Source: Patescibacteria group bacterium
Lineage (GTDB): Bacteria > Patescibacteriota > Minisyncoccia > Phycocordibacterales > UBA9973
Length of the DNA: 44,802 nucleotides
NCBI GenBank assembly: GCA_018816985.1
Contig: JAHIVA010000042.1
Span: 1 to 44,802 of the forward strand
Reading direction: 5' to 3'
The position numbers were made by a program, and so were the translations under genes. The notes under the pieces are model-generated. The model did no database searches, was not told the origin of the DNA, and saw only the letters and a program-made list of their open reading frames with translations. Shown here one piece after another: positions 22,615-31,277 of this stretch. Within the stretch, counting starts at the first letter, position 1. The number at the start of each line of letters is the position of its first letter.

Positions 22615-23745
22615 ATGAATAATTTATTAAAAAATCTTTTTTCAAGTTTCAATAAATTAAAAGACGGGTCAGGAGACTCGGCTATTGGTGTGGATATCGG
22701 TTCTAGCGCTATAAAAATAGTGGAAATAAAAAAAAGGGGAAATAAGGCTGTACTTGAAACTTACGGAGCCATCGCTCTTGGTCCTTATGCCGACCTTGAG
22801 GCTGGGCAGGTTACGAATCTGCCGGTGGAAAAAGTTATCTTGGCATTAAAAGAAGTTCTCAGGCAATCTGACGCCAGTGGTAATTCTCTTGCTCTTTCTA
22901 TTCCAGTTCAATCAAGTTTAATTTTTACCATTGAACTCCCGGCTAAATTAGGGGAAGAACAAATAGCCTCTATTATCCCCATTGAAGCGCGAAAATACAT
23001 ACCAGTTCCCATTACTGAAGTTTCAATTGATTATTTTAAAATACCTAAAAAGGAATCTTCTTTTGAGGAAATGAACGCTGTCACGGATGTTCCTAAAAAA
23101 GAAGAGGAAAAAATGAATGTTTTGGTTGTGACAACCCAAAATGACGCGGTAGCCAGATATCGTTCAATTGTTTCAGGGTGTAATCTCAAAGTTTCTTTTT
23201 TTGAAATTGAGATTTTTTCTTCTATTAGGTCAAATTTTGAGCATGAACTTTCTCCTGTTTTACTGATTGATTTTGGTGCATTGCACACCAAACTTTCAAT
23301 GGTTGAATTTGGTATGGTCCAAAGCCATCATACGATTAATAGAGGTGGGTCCAGTATTTCTGATTCAATTTCTAAATCTCTTTCCATTTCTTTTTCTGAA
23401 GCGGAAAAAATGAAGAAGAATTTTGGTTTGTTTGGAAGTCCAACAGAAAAAAGTTTGGCGGACATCATTAAAGTTCATATTGATTATATCTTTTCCGAAA
23501 CAAATAATGTATTATTAGAATATGAAAAGAAAAATAAAAGAATTATTAGTAAGGTAATATTAACTGGAGGGGGATCTCTTTTGAAAGGACTGAAAGAAAT
23601 GGCTATAAATAATTTTCAAGCCGAAGTAGAAATTGGCAATCCTTTTTCTAAAGTTACTGCGCCGGCCTTTTTGGAGAAAGTTTTACTTGCTATGGGTCCT
23701 GAGTTTGCAGTTGCCTTAGGTTTAGCATTGCGCAAATTACAATAA
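22615..23745 (+). CDS. pilM: type IV pilus assembly protein PilM
   Basis: PilM is an actin-like cytoplasmic ring protein that binds the PilN tail and links the inner-membrane platform to the motor. The 376-residue protein shows the phosphate-1 motif AIGVDIGSSAIKIVEI (about 23-38), LLIDFGALHTKLSMVE (phosphate-2, about 217-232) and VILTGGGSLLKGL (adenosine motif, about 313-325). It heads the pilMNO-B operon, 32 bp before pilN. Confidence 0.92.
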   Translation: MNNLLKNLFSSFNKLKDGSGDSAIGVDIGSSAIKIVEIKKRGNKAVLETYGAIALGPYADLEAGQVTNLPVEKVILALKEVLRQSDASGNSLALSIPVQSSLIFTIELPAKLGEEQIASIIPIEARKYIPVPITEVSIDYFKIPKKESSFEEMNAVTDVPKKEEEKMNVLVVTTQNDAVARYRSIVSGCNLKVSFFEIEIFSSIRSNFEHELSPVLLIDFGALHTKLSMVEFGMVQSHHTINRGGSSISDSISKSLSISFSEAEKMKKNFGLFGSPTEKSLADIIKVHIDYIFSETNNVLLEYEKKNKRIISKVILTGGGSLLKGLKEMAINNFQAEVEIGNPFSKVTAPAFLEKVLLAMGPEFAVALGLALRKLQ

Positions 23746-23777
23746 GTGCGATAATATAGTAGTAGAGAAAAGGGAAA

Positions 23778-24374
23778 ATGGAACAAAATTTTCAAACATC
23801 ATTTATACCCAAAAAGCCCATAATTAAAGAAGAGGCTATTTCTTCGCGACCCGTTGGTATATTTTTAATTATTCCTTTATTTATTTTATTTACTACTTTA
23901 TTAGCTACTGGTGGTATGTTTTTTTATAAAGGAATTTTGGTTAAAAAGATTGTTGATATGGAAAACACTCTTAATTTAGCTAAAAATCGTTTTGAGCCTT
24001 CAAAAATAACCGAATTACAGGCCTTGGACAAGCGCTTAAAGGCATCAAGCGAAATTTTATCCAAACATACTACTGTTATTCCAATTTTTGATGCTTTGGA
24101 ACAAATTACTATGAAAAGTGTTCGCTTTACTAAGTTTAGTTATGATTTAGGTGTTGATGATACGGCCGTCATAAATATAAAAATGTCTGGTGTTGCTATT
24201 GGTTACCGCTCAGTTGCATTGCAGTCCGATTTGTTTGCTAAAAATAAAAATTTAATTAATCCAATTTTTTCCAACCTAGCCCTTGATAATAGTGGCAATG
24301 TTCTTTTTGACCTTGAGTTTTTAGTTGATCCGGCTTTTATTAATTATAAACAAACACTGATGAACCAAAGTTAA
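23778..24374 (+). CDS. pilN: PilN-like inner-membrane pilus assembly protein
   Basis: This 198-residue bitopic protein has a short cytoplasmic tail, one transmembrane segment (about 28-52), then a coiled-coil and an alpha/beta periplasmic-type domain. It is assigned by position between pilM and a PilO-like gene and by topology; sequence similarity to classical PilN is weak. The N-terminal tail would dock into PilM. It is 4 bp before the next gene. Confidence 0.72.
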   Translation: MEQNFQTSFIPKKPIIKEEAISSRPVGIFLIIPLFILFTTLLATGGMFFYKGILVKKIVDMENTLNLAKNRFEPSKITELQALDKRLKASSEILSKHTTVIPIFDALEQITMKSVRFTKFSYDLGVDDTAVINIKMSGVAIGYRSVALQSDLFAKNKNLINPIFSNLALDNSGNVLFDLEFLVDPAFINYKQTLMNQS

Positions 24375-24378
24375 ACTT

Positions 24379-24993
24379 ATGACCAGATTTATAATGCCAA
24401 TTATTTTAATAGGAATTGCTCTCTCTTTCTTTTTTGTATTTACCAATCCTATTTATAATGATATATTAACCCTTAATTCAGAAATTAAATCGTATGATGA
24501 TACGTTGGATAATTCTAAAGTGTTGGAAAGCGAGCGTGACAATCTAACTGCAAAATATAATGCAATTATTCCCGATAATTTAATAAAATTAGAAAAACTC
24601 TTGCCTGGCAATGTTGATAATGTTCGTTTAATTTTAGAGATTGGACAAATAGCTTTGCCTTATGGAATGGTTTTGAAAAATGTAAAATACAATGTCACAA
24701 CAAATACAGACACTACTGCTACGGCGACTGCTCCACAAAGTATTTTACAAGGCGGGTTGACCTCTAAGACACCCAAAGATTATGGAATTTTTGATTTAGA
24801 ATTTTCTATTTCTGGAACTTATGATAATTTTATTAATTTTACCAAAGATTTAGAAAGTAATCTTAGAATTGTTGATATCTCCTCAATTACCTTTTCATCT
24901 AATACGGGGGCTACTGGCGGAAATTCAAAAATAAATTCCACTGAAGTTTATAACTATGATTTTAAAATTAAAACTTATTGGTTAAAAAATTAA
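24379..24993 (+). CDS. pilO: PilO-like inner-membrane pilus assembly protein
   Basis: This 204-residue protein has an N-terminal transmembrane segment (about 5-24), a coiled-coil stalk (about 30-75) and a ferredoxin-like C-terminal domain with the FDLEFSISGTYDNFINFTKDLE segment typical of PilO. With PilN it would form the alignment complex around the pilus motor. Tightly spaced within the operon. Confidence 0.8.
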   Translation: MTRFIMPIILIGIALSFFFVFTNPIYNDILTLNSEIKSYDDTLDNSKVLESERDNLTAKYNAIIPDNLIKLEKLLPGNVDNVRLILEIGQIALPYGMVLKNVKYNVTTNTDTTATATAPQSILQGGLTSKTPKDYGIFDLEFSISGTYDNFINFTKDLESNLRIVDISSITFSSNTGATGGNSKINSTEVYNYDFKIKTYWLKN

Positions 24994-25002
24994 AATAAAA
25001 AA

Positions 25003-25380
25003 ATGCCAAAAATTAGAAACATTATTATATTTATAGCAATTGCCGCAACTTTTGTTTTAATTTATATTTTTTTTATAAAACCATCTTCCGACGAACAGGC
25101 TAATTTAATTTCTTCAGGAACAAGCTCTACGTTGCCGGATATGAATGGTTCTGCTAATAGTGTGGGTTTAACTGATACAAATTCTTTTGTGGCTGGTGAT
25201 TTTCTCATCCTATTTTCAGGTGTTAAAAATATAAAGTTGAATGATGCTATTTTCTCTGATCCGGCTTTTGATAGTTTGCATGACTCTAGCATTGTCCTTA
25301 TTCCAGATGGAACCGAGGGTAGACCTAATCCATTTGCTCAATTTGGTAACGATGGTGTTATTACTATTCCCTCTTTATAA
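25003..25380 (+). CDS. small membrane-anchored protein of the pilus operon
   Basis: This 125-residue protein has an N-terminal transmembrane anchor (about 5-23) and an extracytoplasmic domain without recognisable motifs. It occupies the place of pilP but shows no clear PilP features, and the PilP lipobox Cys is absent. With no PilQ secretin in view, a lipoprotein link to an outer membrane is not expected. It is 5 bp before pilB. Confidence 0.6.
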   Translation: MPKIRNIIIFIAIAATFVLIYIFFIKPSSDEQANLISSGTSSTLPDMNGSANSVGLTDTNSFVAGDFLILFSGVKNIKLNDAIFSDPAFDSLHDSSIVLIPDGTEGRPNPFAQFGNDGVITIPSL

Positions 25381-25385
25381 TTTTT

Positions 25386-27125
25386 ATGAGTTTTTTAGAA
25401 GAATTAGCTAAAAGAGGTTTAATAAACAAAAGCCAAATAAGTGAGATAAATATTCGTGCTCAAAAAGAACACGGCGGAGATGTGGAAAAAACACTGATTG
25501 AATCTGGCCTTTCGGAGAAAAAAATTATTGAAATAAAAGGAGAATATTTTGGTCTTCCAGTAAAAACTATAAATTCCGAAGAGATATCTTTTGATGCCTT
25601 GAAATATATTTCAGAAGATTCGGCAATTCACTATCATTTTGCTCCAATTGAATTAAAAGATGGGGTGCTCCAGGTGGGTATAATGGATCCGGAAAATATT
25701 CAGGCCATGGATGCACTCCAGTTTATTTCTACCAAGCTCGGTATTCCTTTTAAAATTTTTTTAATTTCTCAAAGTGATTATGAAATTATTATGCAGACTT
25801 ATAAAGGCATAGGAAGTCAAGTTGAAAAAGCTTTGGATGAATTAAACCAAGAAGAAACAAGTGAGATAAAAAGTTTAAATGAGGAAAAATTAAATAAAGA
25901 AATAAAAAATATAAAAGGAGATGAAGCAAAAATCGTGGAAGATGCACCTATTATAAAAATTGTGGCTGTTATTTTACGTAACGCCATAGAAGGAAATGCT
26001 TCAGATATCCACATTGAATATACTGGTGAGAAGGTTAAGGTTCGTTTTCGTGTAGACGGGATATTACATACTACCATAGTTTTACCCCCAAATGTTTATG
26101 GGGGGATTGTGGCTCGTATAAAAATTCTTTCTAAACTAAGATTAGATGAGAAACGCAAACCTCAAGATGGATCTTTCAGCACAAATATTAATGGGCATAA
26201 GATAGATTTTCGTATTTCTACAATGCCAGCTTATTATGGCGAGAAAATTGTGATGCGTATTTTGGATTCTGAAAAAGGGGTCAAGCCACTTGACCAATTG
26301 GGTTTATCAGAAACTAATTTAAAGATAATAGAAGAAGCAATTAAAAAACCCTATGGACTTATTTTAATTACTGGCCCGACCGGGTCTGGAAAATCTACCA
26401 CTCTCTATTCAATGATGAATGCGCTTGATAAAGAAAAAAGTAATATCGTATCCCTGGAAGACCCGGTGGAATATCATATGCCAGATATTAATCAGTCGCA
26501 AGTAATGCCGGAGATTGGCTATACATTTGCCTCAGGTCTTCGTTCAATACTTCGCCAAGACCCCGATATAATTATGGTTGGAGAAATACGCGACAAAGAA
26601 ACAGCTCAATTAGCAATTCAGGCGGCTTTAACTGGACACCTAGTTCTTTCCACCCTACATACCAATAATGCTATTGGTGCGATTCCTCGTCTAGTTGATA
26701 TGGGGGTTGATCCTTATTTAATTGCGCCGACATTGATTGTTTCTATTGCGCAACGTCTTGCTAGAATGACTTATCCATCTTCACGCAAAGAAGTACCACT
26801 AGACGAAAGTATTAGAAAGCAAATAGAAGAGCAAACAAAAGACCTACCCGATGAATTCAAACTGAAAATCGGGGACAAGATGTATGACACTGTGCCTTCT
26901 CCCGACTGTCCTTCTGGAACACGTGGGCGCATTGCTATTTTTGAAATGTTTAAAATTGATAAGGAAATGCAAGCAGTTATTCTAAAGAATCCCACCAATG
27001 CAGCTATTTATAAATTGGCTCGCAGCAAAGGAATGTTAATGATGAGAGAAGATGCTATGTTGAAATTTTTACAAGGTATTATTCCTTATACTGAGGTCTA
27101 TAATTTTAGTAACGACAGTGAATAG
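25386..27125 (+). CDS. pilB: type IV pilus extension ATPase PilB
   Basis: This hexameric ATPase powers pilus extension. The 579-residue protein has an N-terminal T2SSE_N domain (residues 1-150), a linker and the secretion ATPase core. In the core are Walker A GPTGSGKSTT, the Asp box SLEDPVEY, Walker B DPDIIMVGEIRD and the His box GHLVLSTLHTN. The zinc tetracysteine module usual in PilB/GspE is reduced to a single Cys in PDCPSGTRGRIAIFEMF, so zinc binding seems lost. This is the last gene before the operon's internal promoter. Confidence 0.95.
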   Translation: MSFLEELAKRGLINKSQISEINIRAQKEHGGDVEKTLIESGLSEKKIIEIKGEYFGLPVKTINSEEISFDALKYISEDSAIHYHFAPIELKDGVLQVGIMDPENIQAMDALQFISTKLGIPFKIFLISQSDYEIIMQTYKGIGSQVEKALDELNQEETSEIKSLNEEKLNKEIKNIKGDEAKIVEDAPIIKIVAVILRNAIEGNASDIHIEYTGEKVKVRFRVDGILHTTIVLPPNVYGGIVARIKILSKLRLDEKRKPQDGSFSTNINGHKIDFRISTMPAYYGEKIVMRILDSEKGVKPLDQLGLSETNLKIIEEAIKKPYGLILITGPTGSGKSTTLYSMMNALDKEKSNIVSLEDPVEYHMPDINQSQVMPEIGYTFASGLRSILRQDPDIIMVGEIRDKETAQLAIQAALTGHLVLSTLHTNNAIGAIPRLVDMGVDPYLIAPTLIVSIAQRLARMTYPSSRKEVPLDESIRKQIEEQTKDLPDEFKLKIGDKMYDTVPSPDCPSGTRGRIAIFEMFKIDKEMQAVILKNPTNAAIYKLARSKGMLMMREDAMLKFLQGIIPYTEVYNFSNDSE

Positions 27126-27156
27126 GTTTAATAAATATGATTTTTTAAATTCTGAG

Positions 27157-27199
27157 TTATCCACAGTTTCTTTGAGTGGGTGTCGTTTTGATGTATAAT
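27157..27199 (+). promoter_or_regulatory. promoter with perfect DnaA box before receiver-pilT
   Basis: TTATCCACA (27157-27165) is a consensus DnaA box. It lies 6 bp upstream of a weak -35 (TTGAGT, 27172-27177), and 16 bp further on is TATAAT (27194-27199). A similar DnaA box, inverted, precedes the first pilin promoter (30081). Regulation by DnaA is an inference. Confidence 0.5.
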
Positions 27200-27256
27200 A
27201 AAAAAGGTGTTATTTCTTTTGGTGTACATTTCACGAAGTGATTTTGTAAAATAGAT

Positions 27257-27676
27257 ATGGAAGGCGAAAAAAGAAAAATTTTAATTGTTGATGATGATAG
27301 TTTTCTTTTGGACATGTATGCTCTTAAGTTCAGCCAAAATAACTTTGAAGTCTATACGGCTGAAAGCGGTATTCATGCATTAGAAAAGCTTAAAGGTGGA
27401 CTTTCTCCAGATCTTCTTTTGATTGATATAATTATGCCAGAGATGGATGGTTTTGAGGTGTTGGAGCAAATAAATATGCAAAAGTTATGCCCTAATTGCG
27501 TGAAAATAATTTTATCCAATAAAAGCGAACAGGGGGATATAGATGAAGGCAAGAGACTGGGGGCAGTAGGTTATATTGTGAAAGCAAATTTTACTCCAGC
27601 CGAAGTTATTGATCAAGTAGTAAAAATTTTAGAAAAATCGTCCCAGCAACAATCAGCCAAGGGAGTAGAAAAATAA
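27257..27676 (+). CDS. CheY-like response regulator (receiver only)
   Basis: This 139-residue stand-alone receiver has acidic pocket residues in LIVDDDS (about 10-16), the phosphoacceptor Asp in LLIDIIMPEMDG (about 56), Ser/Thr switch in ILSNKS (about 88-93) and Lys in YIVKANF (about 110). There is no output domain. It lies between pilB and pilT (14 bp before pilT) and so likely tunes pilus extension or retraction like PilG/PilH. No kinase gene is in view. Confidence 0.9.
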   Translation: MEGEKRKILIVDDDSFLLDMYALKFSQNNFEVYTAESGIHALEKLKGGLSPDLLLIDIIMPEMDGFEVLEQINMQKLCPNCVKIILSNKSEQGDIDEGKRLGAVGYIVKANFTPAEVIDQVVKILEKSSQQQSAKGVEK

Positions 27677-27690
27677 ACATAAAAAATATA

Positions 27691-28749
27691 ATGGATTATA
27701 AAAAAAAACTTGGGGAGCTTATTTCTAACGTTATTCATGAAAATGGTTCTGATTTGCATTTAGGCGTCGGACGCGTGCCAGTTATCCGAGTATCCGGAGA
27801 ACTTATTTTTCTGGTTAAGCATCCAGTTTTAACCCAAGAAGATTTATTGGGTTTTTTGGGTGAAATATTAGAAAAAATAAAAATTGAAAAATTTAAAGAA
27901 GACCACGAAGCAGATTTTTCTTATGATTTTCAGGGAGAAGCTCGACTTCGTGGCAATGCTTTTTTTCAAAAAGGTTTGATTAATATAGTTTTTCGTTTAG
28001 TGCCCAAAGTTCAAACTTTAGAAGAATTACATTTACCCCCTGTTTTAGCAGAGCTTGCTCGTAAAAAACAAGGTTTTTTTCTAGTGGTGGGCCCTGTGGG
28101 TCAGGGCAAATCAACCACTTTGTCTGCTATGATTAATGTGGTTAACAATGAACAAACGCGTCATGTTATTACTATTGAAGATCCAATTGAACATGTTTAT
28201 ATAGCCAATAAATCTATTATTAACCAGCGTGAAGTTGGTATCGATACTAAAGATTTTCACACAGCTCTTAAAGAAGTTTTTCGTGAAGATGTAAATGTAA
28301 TTATGGTTGGCGAAATGCGTACACCGGAAACCATTGCGACTGCCGTAACGGCTGCTGAGACCGGACATTTGGTTCTTTCTACTTTGCATACCAACAATGC
28401 TTCTCAAACTATTGACAGAATCATAGATTCTTTTCCGGGAGACCAACAAGACCAAATTCGTGCCCAGCTTGCTTCTTCTTTGCTCGGGATTTTTTCCCAG
28501 AGGCTTATTCCTAGAATTGCCGGTGGACTTATTCCGGCCTATGAGCTTCTTTTAAATAATAATGCGGTAGCTAATTTAATTCGCGAAAAACGTACGCACG
28601 AGGTAGATGTTGTTATCGAAACAGGAATGGAATCTGGGATGGTTGATTTAAATCATTCACTAATGGAACTTGTGCGGACTGGGGAAATTTCTATTGAAAA
28701 TGCTTATCAGTATTCACTTAATCCAAAAGGGCTTGAACGCTTGATATAA
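27691..28749 (+). CDS. pilT: type IV pilus retraction ATPase PilT
   Basis: This hexameric ATPase drives pilus retraction and, with it, twitching and DNA uptake. The 352-residue protein has an N-terminal PAS-like domain (SDLHLGVGRVPVIRVSGEL), Walker A GPVGQGKSTT (slightly divergent from GPTGSGKSTT), Asp box TIEDPIEHV, Walker B VNVIMVGEMRTPET and His box GHLVLSTLHTNNA. The length is normal for the family. Confidence 0.95.
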   Translation: MDYKKKLGELISNVIHENGSDLHLGVGRVPVIRVSGELIFLVKHPVLTQEDLLGFLGEILEKIKIEKFKEDHEADFSYDFQGEARLRGNAFFQKGLINIVFRLVPKVQTLEELHLPPVLAELARKKQGFFLVVGPVGQGKSTTLSAMINVVNNEQTRHVITIEDPIEHVYIANKSIINQREVGIDTKDFHTALKEVFREDVNVIMVGEMRTPETIATAVTAAETGHLVLSTLHTNNASQTIDRIIDSFPGDQQDQIRAQLASSLLGIFSQRLIPRIAGGLIPAYELLLNNNAVANLIREKRTHEVDVVIETGMESGMVDLNHSLMELVRTGEISIENAYQYSLNPKGLERLI

Positions 28750-28754
28750 AATAA

Positions 28755-28798
28755 CCCTATGTCGGACTTAGGGGAATTCCCCTAAGTCCGACATAGGG
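28755..28798. repeat. perfect 44-bp palindrome between pilT and pilC
   Basis: CCCTATGTCGGACTTAGGGGAA is followed immediately by its exact reverse complement, centred on GAATTC. It fills nearly the whole 61-bp pilT-pilC gap. It may be an RNA hairpin that sets the pilC level or a mobile palindromic repeat. Confidence 0.85.
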
Positions 28799-28810
28799 AA
28801 CAAATAATTT

Positions 28811-30019
28811 ATGTTATTTAAATATAAAGCCATCGATGATAAGGGGTCAAATAAAGAAGGAGAAATTGACGCGCCCAGCCGGGATATAGCTATCAGTGGA
28901 TTACAGCGCCGAGGGCTTGTGGTTATTTTTGTCAAAGAAGAGAAAGGAGACAAATCGATTTTTCAATTTTCTTTTTTTGAAAGAGTGAAGACAAAAGACG
29001 TAGTGGTCCTTTCTCGTCAGATTGCTTCTTTATTTGAAGCACAGGTTTCTGCCCTGAAAGCTTTTACTATGTTGTCCGCCAATACCGAGAATAAACTTCT
29101 CAAACGCAAGCTCGTTCAGGTTAGTGATGATCTTCAGGCGGGAGTTTCTATTTCAGGAGCTCTTTCTCGCCATCCGGACGTCTTTTCCGATTTTTATGTA
29201 AATATGGTTAAGGTGGGCGAAGAGACAGGAAAACTGAACCAAACTTTTTTGCACCTAGCGGACTATTTGGACCGTCAATATTCTCTCACTTCTAAAACTA
29301 AAAATGCGCTTATCTATCCGGCTTTTGTTATTATTACTTTTTTTATAGTGATGACCTTAATGTTTACGGTTGTTATTCCAAAATTGGCCTCTATTATTGA
29401 AGATTCTAGCCAAGAAATTCCTTTTTTTACCAAAATAGTGATTACTGTGTCGGACTTATTTGTTCATTATGGTTTTTTTATTCTAATCTTTTTTGTGCTT
29501 TTGGGGATTTGGGCGTGGCGACTGTCAACAACTACTAAGGGAAAAACATATTTAGACAATTTAAAACTTTCCACTCCGGCTGTTGGTGATTTGTATAAAA
29601 AACTTTATCTTTCCAGAATAACCGACAATTTAAGCACAATGCTTGAATCGGGAGTTCCGATTATTCGAGCGATAGACATTACAGCGCAAGTTGTGGGGTC
29701 TTTAGCTTATAAAGATATTCTAGGAGAAGTAGCTGATGGAGTGAAATCAGGTTTATCTCTATCGGTGGCTTTTTCCAAACACAATGAACTAGTGCCAAAT
29801 ATTCTTGTCCAAATGATACAAGTAGGCGAAGAAACAGGTTCCTTGGGGACTATTTTGAAAACTTTGACTGATTTTTATAAACGTGAAGTGGACGAAGCAA
29901 TTGATACCTTGGTTGGTTTAATAGAACCGGTGATGATCGTAATTTTGGGTTTAGGGGTAGGGATACTGCTTGTTTCTATATTAATGCCAATTTACAATAT
30001 GGCGGGAAGCATAAGTTAG
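28811..30019 (+). CDS. pilC: type IV pilus inner-membrane platform protein PilC
   Basis: This 402-residue polytopic protein has two T2SSF domains with the repeated motif LSRQIASLFEAQVSALKA / LYLSRITDNLSTMLESGVP and the VGEETGKL / VGEETGSL loops. Transmembrane segments are near 168-192, 219-240 and at the C-terminus (370-395). It is the platform contacted by PilB and PilT. The start with LFKYKAIDDKG is typical. Confidence 0.94.
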   Translation: MLFKYKAIDDKGSNKEGEIDAPSRDIAISGLQRRGLVVIFVKEEKGDKSIFQFSFFERVKTKDVVVLSRQIASLFEAQVSALKAFTMLSANTENKLLKRKLVQVSDDLQAGVSISGALSRHPDVFSDFYVNMVKVGEETGKLNQTFLHLADYLDRQYSLTSKTKNALIYPAFVIITFFIVMTLMFTVVIPKLASIIEDSSQEIPFFTKIVITVSDLFVHYGFFILIFFVLLGIWAWRLSTTTKGKTYLDNLKLSTPAVGDLYKKLYLSRITDNLSTMLESGVPIIRAIDITAQVVGSLAYKDILGEVADGVKSGLSLSVAFSKHNELVPNILVQMIQVGEETGSLGTILKTLTDFYKREVDEAIDTLVGLIEPVMIVILGLGVGILLVSILMPIYNMAGSIS

Positions 30020-30080
30020 GTGCTAGTAACTAGGGGCTAGTGAGCTAGTAAAATGCAAATTCCTAGAACCTATTCTGCCC

Positions 30081-30126
30081 TGTGGATAACTTAATTGCTC
30101 TTATATTATCATTCGCGTGATATAAT
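30081..30126 (+). promoter_or_regulatory. pilin promoter with inverted DnaA box
   Basis: TGTGGATAA (30081-30089, a perfect DnaA box in reverse) lies 5 bp before a weak -35 (TTGCTC), with TGATATAAT (extended -10, TATAAT at 30121-30126) after it. It precedes the first pilin by about 85 bp. Confidence 0.5.
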
Positions 30127-30146
30127 CAGTATATTAAAAATAAGTC

Positions 30147-30189
30147 GAAATTTCAGCCTTATCGGCTGATTCGCCAAAGAGGCGAAATT
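30147..30189 (+). promoter_or_regulatory. two-hairpin 5' leader of the first pilin mRNA
   Basis: TCAGCC/GGCTGA (30153-30169) and TTCGCC/GGCGAA (30170-30186) are adjacent perfect 6-bp hairpins. Flanking AATTTC/GAAATT could replace the outer parts. They probably stabilise or regulate an abundant pilin mRNA. Confidence 0.5.
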
Positions 30190-30212
30190 ATTATTAGGTA
30201 AAATATTTTAAT

Positions 30213-30620
30213 ATGAAGAATTTTAAAAAAGGTTTTACGTTGATTGAACTTTTGGTGGTCGTGGCGATTATTGGTATTTTGGCTTCGGTAGTGTTGGCAT
30301 CACTTAACACAGCACGAGCCAAGGGTGCAGATGCAGCCATTAAGGCAAATCTATCAAATATTCGTGCACAAGCAGAAATCGTGTATGATGGAGCTTCTCC
30401 AAACTCTTATGCTACAGTATGCGCGAATACTACCGTGGATGCAGCTTTTGATGCTGCGGTTTTGGCTGGTGGCAATGACGGAGCTTGTGCCAATGCTGAA
30501 AATACTTGGTCTGCTTGGGCCGGTCTTAAAGTTACCGCAACCGATGCTTGGTGTGTCGACAGTAACGGTGTTTCAAAACAAATCACAAAACCAGTAGCAG
30601 CCATTGTAACCTGCCCATAA
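30213..30620 (+). CDS. type IV major pilin 1
   Basis: This 135-residue class-III-signal pilin has the leader MKNFKKG, with cleavage before FTLIELLVVVAIIG (Glu at +5 present), a hydrophobic assembly helix and a small Ala/Cys-rich globular domain with a disulfide-like Cys pair near the C-terminus. It has its own promoter and a strong terminator, suggesting high expression, so it is the likely major pilin. Confidence 0.92.
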   Translation: MKNFKKGFTLIELLVVVAIIGILASVVLASLNTARAKGADAAIKANLSNIRAQAEIVYDGASPNSYATVCANTTVDAAFDAAVLAGGNDGACANAENTWSAWAGLKVTATDAWCVDSNGVSKQITKPVAAIVTCP

Positions 30621-30641
30621 TTTTGTTTGATTTTTAAATCA

Positions 30642-30685
30642 AGCAAAAACCACCCTTGCTTTGGCTTGGGTGGTTTTTGCTTTTT
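30642..30685 (+). terminator. intrinsic terminator after pilin 1
   Basis: AGCAAAAACCACCC and GGGTGGTTTTTGCT form a perfect 14-bp stem followed by TTTT, isolating the first pilin as a monocistronic unit. Confidence 0.9.
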
Positions 30686-30737
30686 AACCTATGATATTCG
30701 AATTACCATATATCATTTGCTTATATTCCTCACTTAT

Positions 30738-30746
30738 TGATATAAT
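30738..30746 (+). promoter_or_regulatory. extended -10 promoter of pilin 2
   Basis: TGATATAAT lies 35 bp before the second pilin, with TTGCTT about 18 bp upstream of TATAAT as a weak -35. The layout is nearly the same as for pilin 1. Confidence 0.55.
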
Positions 30747-30781
30747 ATAAGAAGGTTTGATTATTATATTAATTATATTTT

Positions 30782-31267
30782 ATGAAGAATTTTAAAAAAG
30801 GTTTTACATTAATAGAGCTTTTAGTAGTGGTAGCGATTATCGGACTTTTGGCTAGCATTACTATGGGATATCTGGGTAGTGCAAGAAAAAAAGGGAATGA
30901 TACAGCGGTAAAGACTAACCTGGCGACAGCGAGAACTTCAATTGAAATATTTTTCTTGAATAACAATAATACATATTTACCAGCTGGTGATACTGCAGCC
31001 AATGGTGAAGCTTGTCCTCTTGTTTATAATGCGTCTGGAGCCAATATGTTTTCTAGAAGCAAGGAAACTGTTGATTCCATTGCCGAGGCGGTTAAAAGGG
31101 GGGGGAACGGAAGTGCTTGTTATAATTCTGACAATTTGTGGGCGGTGGCTGTTGGCTTAAGTTTAACCGAAAACACCTCTTGGTGTGTGGATGTCGCTGG
31201 GGGAGCAAAAATAGTAAATGCTATCCCGTCTGCGGCCATTAATCCTTTAACTCTTCTTTGTAATTAG
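30782..31267 (+). CDS. type IV pilin 2
   Basis: This 161-residue paralogue of pilin 1 starts with the same MKNFKKGFTLIELLVVVAIIG segment but has a different, longer C-terminal domain (Asn/Ser/Gly-rich, four Cys). The repeated leader and promoter suggest duplication followed by divergence, giving an alternative major pilin or a tip/surface variant. It is followed by pilD after 10 bp. Confidence 0.9.
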   Translation: MKNFKKGFTLIELLVVVAIIGLLASITMGYLGSARKKGNDTAVKTNLATARTSIEIFFLNNNNTYLPAGDTAANGEACPLVYNASGANMFSRSKETVDSIAEAVKRGGNGSACYNSDNLWAVAVGLSLTENTSWCVDVAGGAKIVNAIPSAAINPLTLLCN

Positions 31268-31277
31268 TTACTATTCT

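Noticed and set aside
30003-30050. CTAGT-rich short repeats after pilC as a mobile element
   Set aside because: Only a few degenerate 5-8 bp units, with no inverted repeats or duplications of note.
27157-30089. Replication origin suggested by two DnaA boxes
   Set aside because: The boxes are 2.9 kb apart, single, placed at promoters, and there is no dnaA, dnaN or AT-rich unwinding cluster; gyrB lies far away at the window end.
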